A stretch of 64,000 nucleotides of DNA from Actimicrobium sp047621345 (GTDB lineage: Bacteria > Pseudomonadota > Gammaproteobacteria > Burkholderiales > Burkholderiaceae_D). Each line of letters begins with the position of its first letter. Positions within the stretch are counted from its first letter, which is position 1. Under the pieces are notes generated by a model. It was not told where the DNA came from. It saw nothing but the letters and a program-made list of their open reading frames with translations, and did not search any database. Position numbers and translations under genes: made by a program. The DNA is taken from NCBI GenBank assembly GCA_047621345.1, contig JBLHLW010000010.1:1-64000 (forward strand), in the 5' to 3' direction. Shown one piece after another: positions 33,715 through 42,780 of the stretch.

Positions 33715-34917
33715 TCAGAAAAATTGCGACCACTCTGACATCCAGTCAGGCAGTGCTGCCGCTTCCATTGGTTTGGCAATGTAGTAGCCTTGACCGTACG
33801 TACATCCCATTTTCTTTAACAGATTCCATTCATCGCGAGTTTCTATGCCAACCGCCACCGACAAACGATCCAGTTTTCTGGCCAGTGCCAGCGACGAACT
33901 CAGCACCAGTCCAAGTGCAGCATTTTCGGCCGCCCCGGCGACAAAAGATCGATCGATCTTCAGTTCGGAAAATGGAATGCGCAACAGTTGCTGCATGCTG
34001 GCATTGCCTGTGCCGTAATCATCGACGGAGAGTTCGAAGCCTTTCATGCGTAATCTCAGCATATTTTCAAGACAGACCGGAGTTTCGCTACGGAGTGCCG
34101 ATTCGGTAATCTCGAAAATGACGAAAGGCGCTTCCAGTCGATGTGCGGCAATCTGGTCGGCAATCTGGTCGGCGATGCGAGGGTCTGACAGCAAGGCCGA
34201 GCCCAGGTTAATGGAGATGGAGACAAGGAATCCTGCATCATGCCATCGTCGGCATGCAGCGGCGGACTGGTCGATCATGGCATAGGTAAGTCGGTCGAGT
34301 TGCTTGTGCTGCTCCAGAACCGGTATGAAATGTGCTGGCAGAACGATGCCAAAGCCCGGGTGGTGCCAGCGCGCAAAAGCCTCGACGCCGCGGACTTGAC
34401 CACTTGCCAATTCAACTTTTGGCTGAAACCAGGGGTGTATCTGATTGTCATCGAGCGCTTGGACGACGTCTTCGATGCTGAATAGCGGCGTGATCATCTC
34501 GGCTAGTTCGGCATTTTTTTTTCGGATGTCGGTATAGGTCGAGATGAATGAGGCGAGAGTTTTTTCATCTACTGGTTTCTGTACAAAGCCGAGCAAGTTA
34601 ATTCCATAGGCTTTGGACATTGTTTCGACCGAGAAAATCAGCTCAGGATCAACTACGCCGAACATGACAATCGCCGTTGCACTGTCGAATTTTCCCATAT
34701 GGCGGATTAATTCCATCCCGTCCATTCCCGCCATCTGCAGATCAATGAAACCTATATCAATAGGTTGTGATTGGTCCCGCAGTCGCGCCAGTGCCGATGG
34801 CCCATCCCTCAGATCAGTCACATTGCTGGCACCCATTTGTCCCAGCAGGGCACTGAGAGTTTGGCGTTGTAGTGCATCGTCCTGCACCACAAGAAAATTC
34901 AGGTCTGCGATATTCAT
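33715..34917 (-). CDS. REC-EAL response regulator with altered active site
   Basis: A 400-aa protein with RocR-like layout. The receiver (residues 1-130) has FLVVQDD, phospho-Asp in GFIDLQMAGMDG and Lys in FVQKPVDEK. The EAL domain (about 150-395) reads EAFARWHHP at the signature, INLGSALL, FEITESAL, VDDYGTGNASM and LKIDRSFV. The segment that should read AEGVET is AVGIET, so the general-base Glu is Val. Phosphodiesterase activity is therefore doubtful; it may bind cyclic-di-GMP as a sensor. Upstream of the patatin gene on the same strand. Confidence 0.87.
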   Translation of the reverse strand: MNIADLNFLVVQDDALQRQTLSALLGQMGASNVTDLRDGPSALARLRDQSQPIDIGFIDLQMAGMDGMELIRHMGKFDSATAIVMFGVVDPELIFSVETMSKAYGINLLGFVQKPVDEKTLASFISTYTDIRKKNAELAEMITPLFSIEDVVQALDDNQIHPWFQPKVELASGQVRGVEAFARWHHPGFGIVLPAHFIPVLEQHKQLDRLTYAMIDQSAAACRRWHDAGFLVSISINLGSALLSDPRIADQIADQIAAHRLEAPFVIFEITESALRSETPVCLENMLRLRMKGFELSVDDYGTGNASMQQLLRIPFSELKIDRSFVAGAAENAALGLVLSSSLALARKLDRLSVAVGIETRDEWNLLKKMGCTYGQGYYIAKPMEAAALPDWMSEWSQFF

Positions 34918-35149
34918 CAGCCTCCTCTCAGGATTTCTTCAATTTTAATGTTCATCAGACCTTTAACAGGCATGAATAGTACTCTTATTACGTTGTTAAT
35001 TAGTAACTTTTGACCGGATTAAACCAGTTTGCCCCGAAAAGCCTCGCGCTGGCAAATGGCTCACGGAACTTTTTTTGAGTTCTGTCTACTTATTGACGTA
35101 TTCAGGATTAAAAAATAATTAATCAAATGCATTACGATACGGAGAAAAT

Positions 35150-35356
35150 ATGAGTGCCAAATTACTTAATTCGTCCGATGTTATCGATTTAATGGTGGCT
35201 GTGGTTCATGATCAGATTGATACCGAGTCCTGTCGTATGCATTATCGCGAAGCGCTAAACAGTTTGGTGCGACTGGTACGGGCTGAGCAGATGCTCGAGT
35301 TGCAGCGCGACTTTAACAAGCTGACGCAGTTTTGTGACACCCGCTCCCATTATTAA
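35150..35356 (+). CDS. Small hypothetical protein
   Basis: A 68-aa protein preceded by GGAG at 35140-35143 with normal spacing. Two helices are likely (DVIDLMVAVVHDQID and REALNSLVRLVRAEQMLEL); no cysteine motif, signal or membrane segment. I know no family. The 232-base gap before it (34918-35149) is AT-rich compared with the surroundings and probably holds divergent promoters for this gene and the REC-EAL gene, but no box could be fixed. Confidence 0.6.
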   Translation: MSAKLLNSSDVIDLMVAVVHDQIDTESCRMHYREALNSLVRLVRAEQMLELQRDFNKLTQFCDTRSHY

Positions 35357-35418
35357 GTCTCAGCCGGAAATGATATACAAGCGGACAATCATGGATTGTT
35401 TAACGAAGACATTATCTG

Positions 35419-35607
35419 ATGACTGACATGATTACTCGTCCTGATACACCTTGTGTGGCTGTTTGCTCGACGACCTTTGACGACGTTTGCCGTGGTTGCG
35501 GCCGCACTGTCGCAGAAGTTGCCCAATGGGTTTTTCTGAGTGAACAGGAAAAAGAAGGCGTCTGGAAGCGCATTAGCGCCGAGGGTTATCCCCGGCGCGC
35601 AGGGTGA
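35419..35607 (+). CDS. DUF1289 family small cysteine protein
   Basis: A 62-aa protein with the family pattern: PCVAVCSTTFDDVCRGCGRT, four cysteines in CxxxC and CxxC spacing, then VAQWVFLSEQEKEGVWKRI. The cysteines probably bind a metal or cluster. Function unknown in the family. ATG at 35419 is taken; 35428 is an in-frame alternative. It converges with galE, separated by 6 bases and a run of T. Confidence 0.85.
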   Translation: MTDMITRPDTPCVAVCSTTFDDVCRGCGRTVAEVAQWVFLSEQEKEGVWKRISAEGYPRRAG

Positions 35608-35613
35608 TTTTTT

Positions 35614-36639
35614 TTATGCAACGAAGCCTTGCGGATTGTTACTCTGCCAGCGCCAGTGATCGGCGCACATCTCGGAGAGTCCACGTTCAGCTTTCCAGCC
35701 GAGAAGTTTCAATGCCTTGCTCGCGTCGGCAAAGCATTTAGCAATATCGCCAGGGCGCCGTGCGGTGATTTGATAAGGGATCTCGCGGGCGCTGGCGAGT
35801 TCGAAGGCACGTACGACTTCCAGCACACTGTATCCATCGCCAGTGCCGAGATTAACGGTAAAACCCTTGTTGTTCTCAAACAGTTCCCGCAGCGCGGCGA
35901 CATGCCCGATCGCGAGGTCAACCACGTGGATGTAATCCCGCATGCCTGTCCCGTCGACCGTCGGATAATCGTTCCCGTAGACTGACAATTGCTTCAATCG
36001 ACCAACCGCAACTTGCGCGACATAAGGCATCAGGTTGTTGGGCACGCCGCGCGGGTCTTCACCGATTAATCCGCTCGCATGCGCACCAACCGGGTTGAAG
36101 TAGCGCAGCACGCCGATGACCCACGTCGGATCAGATTTTGCGAGATCCCCCAGTAACTGCTCTACCATCAGTTTTGAACGGCCATAAGGATTGGTGGCTG
36201 ACAACACGGCATCTTCGCGGATTGGCACCGTAGCGGGATCGCCATAGACGGTTGCTGACGAACTGAAAACAACGTGTTGTACGCCAGCACGGTGCATTTC
36301 TTCGAGCAAGATGATGGTTCCGCCGACGTTGTTGTCGTAGTACATCAATGGCTTGGCGACCGATTCGCCGACCGCTTTGAGTCCTGCAAAATGAATCACT
36401 GCGTCGATCTTTCTGTCACTAAAAATGGACTGCAGCGCGGTGCGGTCGCGCACATCACCTTCCCGGAAATCGACTGACCGTCCCGCGATCTGCTGTACCC
36501 GTTCGAGCGACAACGGCGAGCTATTGCAGAGGTTGTCGAATGCGATGACGTCGTAACCAGCGGCGAGTAATTCGACGCAGGTGTGGGAGCCGATGAAGCC
36601 GGCAGCGCCGGTGACCAGAATGCTTTTTTTACTTGTCAT
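35614..36639 (-). CDS. galE: UDP-glucose 4-epimerase
   Basis: A 341-aa short-chain dehydrogenase-type epimerase. The NAD-binding motif GAAGFIGSHT is at about 10-19, catalytic Ser/Tyr-Lys in FSSSATVYGD and NPYGRSKLMVEQ, and RYFNPVGAHASGLIGEDP near 180 is the family signature. It interconverts UDP-glucose and UDP-galactose for surface polysaccharides. The start at 36639 gives the usual family length; a frame to 36693 adds 18 residues without family character. Monocistronic here. Confidence 0.95.
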   Translation of the reverse strand: MTSKKSILVTGAAGFIGSHTCVELLAAGYDVIAFDNLCNSSPLSLERVQQIAGRSVDFREGDVRDRTALQSIFSDRKIDAVIHFAGLKAVGESVAKPLMYYDNNVGGTIILLEEMHRAGVQHVVFSSSATVYGDPATVPIREDAVLSATNPYGRSKLMVEQLLGDLAKSDPTWVIGVLRYFNPVGAHASGLIGEDPRGVPNNLMPYVAQVAVGRLKQLSVYGNDYPTVDGTGMRDYIHVVDLAIGHVAALRELFENNKGFTVNLGTGDGYSVLEVVRAFELASAREIPYQITARRPGDIAKCFADASKALKLLGWKAERGLSEMCADHWRWQSNNPQGFVA

Positions 36640-36871
36640 TGAAAGTCTGCCGTAAGAGGAATGATCGGCCCAATAGCGGCCGAGCGTTGTCATGTTCTTA
36701 TCGAATTGTACTTTAGCAGTGAGAGGTCATTGCGTGGTCACATCACTGTCCTATCGTCGTCGGCGCGCGTACTCATCCCAAAACCTATTAACAATATCGT
36801 TTATATCAATTTGCGATAACGTACACTCCTGACTGGTTAATTTTGTCGCAATCATAGAGAAGAGAGATGGC

Positions 36872-38329
36872 ATGTTCGCTGCAGTGGATTTAGGATCGAA
36901 CAGTTTTCGCCTGCACATTGGTCGTTATGAAGAGGGTGTCATTCGGGTCATCAAGACAGCGAGGGAGCCGATAAGGCTAGGCGCAGGTCTCGATAGTGAG
37001 GGTAATCTGACTGAGGCGGCAATGCAGTCGGCGATTGCTTGTCTGGTGCGTTTTTCCGATGTCCTTAGTGCTTATCCACTTACTGCAGTGCGGGTGGTCG
37101 CGACAAACACGATGCGTATTGCAAATAACGCAGCGCAATTCCTGCCACTTGCCGAAAAAGCGATCCGGCACCCGATCGAGATTATTTCCGGTGAAGAAGA
37201 AGGGCGACTTATTTATCTCGGCGTGGCCAGTACGCTCGATATCGAGCATGAGCGTCGTCTGGTCATTGACATTGGTGGCGGATCGACTGAACTGGTGCTG
37301 GGGTTGGGGCCGGAGATCGAACGTGTTGAGTCATTCGGTATCGGGACCGTAAAGCAAAGTTCGACGTTTTTTGGTGATGGAAATATCACGGCGGCGGCCT
37401 ATGAAAGAGCCATTCTTTCTGCGCGATCAGTTTTCGAGGATGCAGCGCCACCGTACCATCCACGTTTCTGGAATGTGGCTTATGGATCGTCGGGAACGAT
37501 TCGCGTGATTGCCGAGGTCATCGCCCGCAATGCCTTGGGTGATGGACGCCTGTCCGTTTCAGGGTTAGATGCGCTTATGCGCCGTTTCATCGACGCTGGT
37601 CAGATTAATAAAATCGATTTGGCGGGCATGAAGCCCGAACGGGCTGCTGTGATGGTTGGCGGATTGGCCATCCTGATCGGATTAATGCAGGAGCTTGGTA
37701 TCAGTGTGTTAGCACCGATTGAAGCAGGTTTGCGGATGGGCGTTTTGTGGGAATTGCAGCTGCGTGCCACCAAGCGTGACCGGCGTGAGCAATCCGTGCG
37801 CAGCTTCTTGCAGCGTTTTCGGGCCGATGAGCGGCGCGCCAATCAGGTTGCCGTTTCTGTCAGTGCGATTTATGCGCAACTCAAGCCTGCATCCGATACG
37901 TGCGTCAAGTTGTTGCGTTGGAGCGCGCTGTTGCATGAAGTCGGGATGGCGATTTCCCAGAGCGGGTATCACAAACATGCCGCGTACATGATTGAACATG
38001 GTGATTTGCCCGGTTTTACGACGCGTGAGCAACGCACGATGAGTGCCCTGATCTTGGGGCAAAAGGGAAATTTACGAAAACTTAACGATGCGCTGTCGGA
38101 TCCCGATTTTGCCAAGGCGGTGTTGGCAATGCGACTTGCAGTGCTATTGATGCACGCCCGTATTGATACGGATTTGGGACAGCTTCGACCGCGCATGAAG
38201 GGTAAGGTCGAGATTGAGATTCGCCATGATCTGATTGTCCTTCATCCGACGTTGGCTTACTGGATGGACAAGGAGCGAGAGTATTGGCTTGAAGTCGGTG
38301 TTGACTTTTTGGTCCGCTACATAGGCTAG
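36872..38329 (+). CDS. ppx: Exopolyphosphatase (Ppx/GppA family)
   Basis: A 485-aa protein. The actin-fold phosphate motifs are AAVDLGSNSFRLHI at the N-terminus, EIISGEEEGRLIYLG near 107-121 and VIDIGGGSTELVLG near 130-143. The C-terminal HD-like region has LLRWSALLHEVGMAIS. The family removes terminal phosphate from polyphosphate or from pppGpp; sequence alone does not separate Ppx from GppA. The upstream 230 bases are AT-rich; GAGAGA at 36861-36866 precedes the start. Confidence 0.9.
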   Translation: MFAAVDLGSNSFRLHIGRYEEGVIRVIKTAREPIRLGAGLDSEGNLTEAAMQSAIACLVRFSDVLSAYPLTAVRVVATNTMRIANNAAQFLPLAEKAIRHPIEIISGEEEGRLIYLGVASTLDIEHERRLVIDIGGGSTELVLGLGPEIERVESFGIGTVKQSSTFFGDGNITAAAYERAILSARSVFEDAAPPYHPRFWNVAYGSSGTIRVIAEVIARNALGDGRLSVSGLDALMRRFIDAGQINKIDLAGMKPERAAVMVGGLAILIGLMQELGISVLAPIEAGLRMGVLWELQLRATKRDRREQSVRSFLQRFRADERRANQVAVSVSAIYAQLKPASDTCVKLLRWSALLHEVGMAISQSGYHKHAAYMIEHGDLPGFTTREQRTMSALILGQKGNLRKLNDALSDPDFAKAVLAMRLAVLLMHARIDTDLGQLRPRMKGKVEIEIRHDLIVLHPTLAYWMDKEREYWLEVGVDFLVRYIG

Positions 38330-38396
38330 CTTGTTTGTTGCATGGGAATAATAAAAAGTTTATATTGTTTATACGATTATCGAAAACGAGGAAAAA

Positions 38397-38930
38397 ATGG
38401 CTACCAACCTGTCGTCAAAAACACCTGCAAAAAAACCGGCAGCCAATGCTGGCGTGGTCAAACCGACTGCCTCTGCACCTGTTCAAGCAAAAGTGGCGGT
38501 TGCAGCCAAATCTACCGCGGTAAAAGCGGTTCGTGCAAAACCTGCAGCGGCGGCGTCCGCAGTGAGAACAAAGCAACCTGCTAAGCCAACTGCCAAGTTA
38601 CCTGCGACATCGCCGGTGAAAGCGAAAGCGAAAGTCAATGCAGCGATTGCGTTTCCAAAGAGCGTGCCCGAGGCGGTTGTTGTTCCCGAACTGAAGGAAA
38701 AAAGCAAAAAAGAAAAATTGATTCGCGACAGTTTCACGATGCCGGAAATCGAATATGCGGTGCTGGGCAATGTGAAGAAAAATTGTTTGAAAGCCGGCTT
38801 TGAAGTAAAGAAAAGTGAGCTTTTACGAATTGGTGTCGCGCTCATCAGGGATCTTGACTTAGCTGCATTGAAAATTGCTGCAGCTGCACTGTCTCCGTTG
38901 AAGCCAGGGCGTCCAAGAAAAGAAAAATAG
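38397..38930 (+). CDS. Lys/Ala/Pro-rich histone-like protein with conserved C-terminal domain
   Basis: A 177-aa basic protein. Residues 1-105 are a low-complexity tail of Lys, Ala, Pro and Thr (PAKKPAANAGVVKPTA, KAKAKVNAA), like histone H1-type or AlgP-type tails. The C-terminal domain is conserved in betaproteobacteria: LIRDSFTMPEIEYAVLGN, CLKAGFEVKKSELLRIG, then a basic end PGRPRKEK. It probably binds DNA; the target is unknown. GAGGAAAAA precedes the ATG. Confidence 0.75.
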   Translation: MATNLSSKTPAKKPAANAGVVKPTASAPVQAKVAVAAKSTAVKAVRAKPAAAASAVRTKQPAKPTAKLPATSPVKAKAKVNAAIAFPKSVPEAVVVPELKEKSKKEKLIRDSFTMPEIEYAVLGNVKKNCLKAGFEVKKSELLRIGVALIRDLDLAALKIAAAALSPLKPGRPRKEK

Positions 38931-39040
38931 AATCTGCATATGTACTGACTGTTGCCGTGTCACGAAACGGACATGCGGTCGTCATTTTGCTGAAGTAATC
39001 GACAGTTACGCTTTGGTCGTGATAACGACTAGGGCAAAAA

Positions 39041-39811
39041 ATGCGATTTCTTACGACGACAGCAACCGGCAGCACACCTGATCCTGCAACCCTGTGCCTG
39101 AGTGTCGCAAGCACTGACGAAGAGGTGCGCGAAGTCCAGCGCCTGCGCTACAAGGTCTTCATTGAAACTATGGGATTGTCTGCTCTGGAAAATCGGGATG
39201 GCTTAGACCGTGATGCGTTCGATCTTTGTTGTGATCATCTGATCGTACGAGACACGCGGTCATTGAAAGTAGTGGGTACCTACCGCGTCATGAGCCCGCA
39301 GGCGGCCCGCAAAATGGGGCAGTATTACTCCGAGAAAGAGTTCGACCTGAGTCGATTGGATAACCTGCGGCCGCGCATTGCGGAGGCGGGGCGAGCTTGC
39401 ATTCACCCGAATTACCGGAGCGGGGGTGTCATCATGTTGCTTTGGGCAGGACTCGCTGCATTCATGAAAAAAGAGCAGTGCGAGTACTTGATCGGGTGCG
39501 CAAGCATTAGCCTCGCAGACGGTGGCCACAGCGCTGCTGCTTTGTATCGTGGGTTATCCGAGAACAATATCGCACCACTGGAATATCGCGTGACGCCGCA
39601 TTTGCCGTTTCCAATCGATGGTCGTGAATTTGTTGAAGCGCCGCAAACGCCGCCATTGTTGAAGGGGTATCTGCGCAGCGGTGCGTGGGTCTGCGGTGAG
39701 CCGGCCTGGGATCCTGATTTTCATAGCGCAGACCTGTTTATGCTGTTGCCACTTGTTAAGCTTGATAGTCGTTATGCGCGACATTATTTAGGTTCTCCCA
39801 AGGCGGCATGA
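39041..39811 (+). CDS. GNAT-type N-acyltransferase, OlsB-like (ornithine lipid)
   Basis: A 256-aa protein of the OlsB/hemolysin-like acyltransferase group. Motifs: EVQRLRYKVFIETMG near 31-45, DAFDLCCDHLIVRD, VVGTYRVMSP, EAGRACIHPNYRSGGVIMLLW near 113-133, and LIGCASISLADG. OlsB adds a 3-hydroxy fatty acid to ornithine in the first step of ornithine lipid synthesis; olsA is not in the window. Followed by a hairpin terminator at 39940. Confidence 0.85.
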   Translation: MRFLTTTATGSTPDPATLCLSVASTDEEVREVQRLRYKVFIETMGLSALENRDGLDRDAFDLCCDHLIVRDTRSLKVVGTYRVMSPQAARKMGQYYSEKEFDLSRLDNLRPRIAEAGRACIHPNYRSGGVIMLLWAGLAAFMKKEQCEYLIGCASISLADGGHSAAALYRGLSENNIAPLEYRVTPHLPFPIDGREFVEAPQTPPLLKGYLRSGAWVCGEPAWDPDFHSADLFMLLPLVKLDSRYARHYLGSPKAA

Positions 39812-39939
39812 CGTTGTGTAGCCGGTCTTGTGATCGGGAGGGCAAGTTGGCGGCGCTTCGATGCTGGATTGTTCCTTGAAATTACCGAATCCAGAAGGTT
39901 TGAGAAGTCGGTGTATTCAACCGCTGCAACGCGCGGCAA

Positions 39940-39966
39940 AGGGGCGCTGGAAGCGCCTCTCTTTCT
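39940..39966 (+). terminator. Rho-independent terminator after the acyltransferase gene
   Basis: AGGGGCGCT-GGA-AGCGCCTCT forms a 9-bp stem with one G-T pair, followed by CTTTCT. It separates the acyltransferase transcript from the thrS leader. Confidence 0.65.
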
Positions 39967-40064
39967 GATGAGGGTCGATTACATGCTAAAATCCGGCGCC
40001 GGGAAGAGGCGGGCCTCTTACGTGTGCATTGTTATTTTGTGAAACGGAAAAAAGGAATCTGGTG

Positions 40065-40106
40065 ATGACGCCGCGAACTACGACCATAATAGGCAGTTGC
40101 CACTAG
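40065..40106 (+). CDS. Threonine-rich leader peptide upstream of thrS
   Basis: A 13-codon frame, MTPRTTTIIGSCH, ends with TAG at 40104-40106. AAGGA at 40052-40056 lies at a suitable distance from the ATG. Four of 13 residues are Thr, three in a row, followed by two Ile. It is followed by a terminator hairpin and then thrS. This is the layout of amino-acid attenuation: ribosome stalling at Thr codons when charged tRNA-Thr is low would prevent the terminator. A TAAAAT box at 39987-39992 could be the -10 of its promoter. Not experimentally known to me for this group. Confidence 0.7.
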   Translation: MTPRTTTIIGSCH

Positions 40107-40133
40107 TCGGGTTTTTTCGTCGATAGATTACTG

Positions 40134-40163
40134 AAAAAGCGCGACGCAATCGCGTTTTTTTTT
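40134..40163 (+). terminator. Attenuator terminator before thrS
   Basis: CGCGA-CGCAA-TCGCG with an A-run before and nine T after (AAAAAG/TTTTT can extend the stem). CGTCG at 40118-40122 can pair with CGACG at 40142-40146 in the 5' arm, a possible antiterminator contact. It stands 89 bases before the thrS start, after the Thr-rich leader. Confidence 0.75.
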
Positions 40164-40251
40164 GCCCAGATTTTCCTGATTCGTTCGGCACACTCTTTAT
40201 TCAATTCAATTTATCTGGCATTGGCCTAGCTGCCGTGTCATGGAGTTAAAA

Positions 40252-42159
40252 ATGGTATCAGTTCGTCTTCCAGATGGTTCACAGCGCCAGTTTGATCAGG
40301 CAGTCACTGTGGCGCAAGTCGCCGCCAGTATTGGCGCCGGTCTTGCGAAAGCAGCACTTGCAGGCAGAATTGATGGCAAGGTCGTTGACACTTCGTTTTT
40401 AATTGACCACGACGTTGAGCTGGCAATCATCACTGACAAGGATGCAGAAGGTTTGGATGTGATTCGTCACTCCACGGCCCACCTGCTTGCCTATGCGGTT
40501 AAAGAACTATTTCCCGACGCGCAAGTAACGATTGGGCCTGTGATCGACAATGGCTTTTATTACGATTTTTCGTACAAGCGCCCCTTCACTCCAGAAGATC
40601 TCGTCGTCATTGAAAAGAAAATGTTCGAACTTGCAAAGCTCGACGAGCGAGTCACCCGTCAGGTGATGACGCGTGACGATGCGGTCGCCCATTTCCTTTC
40701 CATTGGTGAGGCGTACAAGGCAGAGTTGATTGGGGCAATTCCAGTTGAGCAGGAAGTGTCGCTCTACACGGAAGGAAAATTTACTGATTTGTGCCGTGGT
40801 CCGCACGTGCCGTCGACAGGCAAATTGAAAGTGTTCAAGCTGATGAAGTTGGCGGGTGCTTACTGGCGCGGCGACTCAAAAAATGAAATGCTGCAGCGAA
40901 TCTACGGAACTGCATGGGCGCGAAAAGAAGACCAGGACGGCTATTTGCATATGCTGGAAGAGGCTGAGAAGCGGGACCATCGAAAGTTGGGTAAGTTGCT
41001 CGACCTCTTCCATTTTCAGGAGGAAGCGCCGGGCATGATTTTCTGGCATCCGAAGGGTTGGTCGGTCTGGCAGCAAGTTGAGCAATACATGCGCCGCGTT
41101 TACCAGGACAACGGATATCAGGAAGTCAAAGCACCGCAAATATTAGATATCAGCTTGTGGGAAAAATCCGGTCATTGGGAAAACTACAAGGAAAACATGT
41201 TCACGACCGAGTCAGAGAACCGGTCGTACGCGCTCAAGCCGATGAACTGTCCAGGACACGTCCAGATTTTCCGATCAGACATGCGGTCGTATCGAGATCT
41301 TCCGCTGCGCTATGGTGAGTTCGGCCAATGTCATCGTAATGAGCCATCGGGATCCCTGCATGGAATTATGCGTGTTCGTGGATTTACGCAGGATGACGGC
41401 CATATTTTCTGTACCGAAGATCAGATACTTGAAGAGTGTGTGGCGTACACAGCGTTGTTACACAAGGTTTATGCTGATTTTGGCTTTGCAGCGATCACCT
41501 ATAAAGTAGCAACACGGCCAGATAAACGTGTTGGCTCGGAAGAAGCATGGGATAAAGCGGAGCAGGCGCTGATCGCCTCATTGGAGCGCTCGGGATGCGA
41601 TTTTGAGATTTCTCCTGGCGAAGGTGCGTTCTACGGTCCAAAGATTGAATATACGCTCACCGATGCCATTGGACGTGCTTGGCAATGTGGGACGATGCAG
41701 GTCGATTTTTCAATGCCGATTCGACTAGGTGCCGAGTATGTTGCTGAAGACAATACCCGCAAAGTTCCTGTCATGCTGCACCGTGCGATCCTGGGATCGT
41801 TCGAACGGTTCATTGGTATGCTCATTGAAAACTACTCCGGTGCGTTGCCGATGTGGCTCGCTCCTGTGCAGGTTGTCGTGCTCAATATTTCTGAAGGACA
41901 GGCTGACTATGCACGTAGCGTGACGCAGGCCCTGAGGAAACAAGGATTTAGGGTGGAGTCCGATTTGCGCAACGAGAAAATAACCTATAAAATACGCGAG
42001 CATTCCGTCCAGAAGGTTCCATATATCATCGTAGTCGGTGACAAAGAACGGGATGCAGCAACCGTGGCCGTGCGTGCGCGAGGCAATGTTGACTTGGGTG
42101 CGATGCAAATCGAAGATCTGATTGCTCGACTCCTTTCCGAGATAGAAGCCAAAAATTAA
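40252..42159 (+). CDS. thrS: Threonyl-tRNA synthetase
   Basis: A 635-aa class II synthetase that charges tRNA-Thr. TGS domain (VRLPDGSQRQFDQ) first, then the editing domain with RHSTAHLLAYAVKELFP and the TDLCRGPHVPSTG region, and the catalytic core with the zinc Cys in ALKPMNCPGHVQIF, motif 2 LPLRYGEFGQCHRNEPSGSL and motif 3 MLHRAILGSFERFIGMLIE. ATG 40252 is chosen because GGAG at 40242-40245 has the right spacing, although an in-frame ATG exists at 40240. Preceded by a Thr-rich leader and terminator. First gene of the translation block with infC. Confidence 0.97.
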   Translation: MVSVRLPDGSQRQFDQAVTVAQVAASIGAGLAKAALAGRIDGKVVDTSFLIDHDVELAIITDKDAEGLDVIRHSTAHLLAYAVKELFPDAQVTIGPVIDNGFYYDFSYKRPFTPEDLVVIEKKMFELAKLDERVTRQVMTRDDAVAHFLSIGEAYKAELIGAIPVEQEVSLYTEGKFTDLCRGPHVPSTGKLKVFKLMKLAGAYWRGDSKNEMLQRIYGTAWARKEDQDGYLHMLEEAEKRDHRKLGKLLDLFHFQEEAPGMIFWHPKGWSVWQQVEQYMRRVYQDNGYQEVKAPQILDISLWEKSGHWENYKENMFTTESENRSYALKPMNCPGHVQIFRSDMRSYRDLPLRYGEFGQCHRNEPSGSLHGIMRVRGFTQDDGHIFCTEDQILEECVAYTALLHKVYADFGFAAITYKVATRPDKRVGSEEAWDKAEQALIASLERSGCDFEISPGEGAFYGPKIEYTLTDAIGRAWQCGTMQVDFSMPIRLGAEYVAEDNTRKVPVMLHRAILGSFERFIGMLIENYSGALPMWLAPVQVVVLNISEGQADYARSVTQALRKQGFRVESDLRNEKITYKIREHSVQKVPYIIVVGDKERDAATVAVRARGNVDLGAMQIEDLIARLLSEIEAKN

Positions 42160-42220
42160 ACAGGGCAGTGCCCTGGCGCAAAAGCACCGCCGATTCAATT
42201 GATTTTAAAAGGAAATTACA

Positions 42221-42742
42221 ATAGCTACTGACAAGTCACATCGCATCAACGGCGAAATTACTGCACCCGAGCTGCGTTTGAGCGGCGTAGAAAACGAAGC
42301 ACTTGGTATCGTTACGCTAGCTGAGGCCTTCCGTATGGCGGAAGAAGCAAACGTGGACCTCGTGGAGATTGCGCCGACAGCGCAGCCTCCGGTCGCACGC
42401 CTGATGGATTATGGCAAGTTCAAGTATCAGGAGCAGAAGAGAGCTCATGAGGCTAAGCTAAGACAAAAAATCATTTTGGTCAAAGAGGTGAAATTTCGCC
42501 CTGGTACCGACGATGGTGACTATGGCATCAAGCTGCGTAATCTGATTAAATTTTTGGATGATGGCGATAAAACCAAGATCACGCTGCGCTTTCGCGGTCG
42601 TGAAATGGCCCATCAGGATATCGGTGTGCGAATGCTTGAGCGTCTGAAGCTCGATCTTGAGCCGTATGGTCAAGTAGAGCAATGGCCGAAGATGGAAGGT
42701 CGTCAGATGATCATGGTACTGGCACCCAAGAAAAAGAAATAA
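42221..42742 (+). CDS. infC: Translation initiation factor IF-3, ATA start codon
   Basis: A 173-aa factor that controls start-codon selection on the 30S subunit. Conserved N-terminus ATDKSHRINGEITAPELRL begins right after ATA at 42221-42223, with AGGA at 42209-42212. Rare start codons in infC serve autoregulation by IF-3 itself. ATT at 42215 is also in frame but too close to the binding site. The first in-frame ATG (42278) would delete the conserved start. Other motifs: LMDYGKFKYQEQKR, VKEVKFRPGTDDGDY, ITLRFRGREMAH. Confidence 0.93.
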   Translation: MATDKSHRINGEITAPELRLSGVENEALGIVTLAEAFRMAEEANVDLVEIAPTAQPPVARLMDYGKFKYQEQKRAHEAKLRQKIILVKEVKFRPGTDDGDYGIKLRNLIKFLDDGDKTKITLRFRGREMAHQDIGVRMLERLKLDLEPYGQVEQWPKMEGRQMIMVLAPKKKK

Positions 42743-42780
42743 GATTCGCGTGGGGCTTTCATTTTAAGACCCGCGCAATA

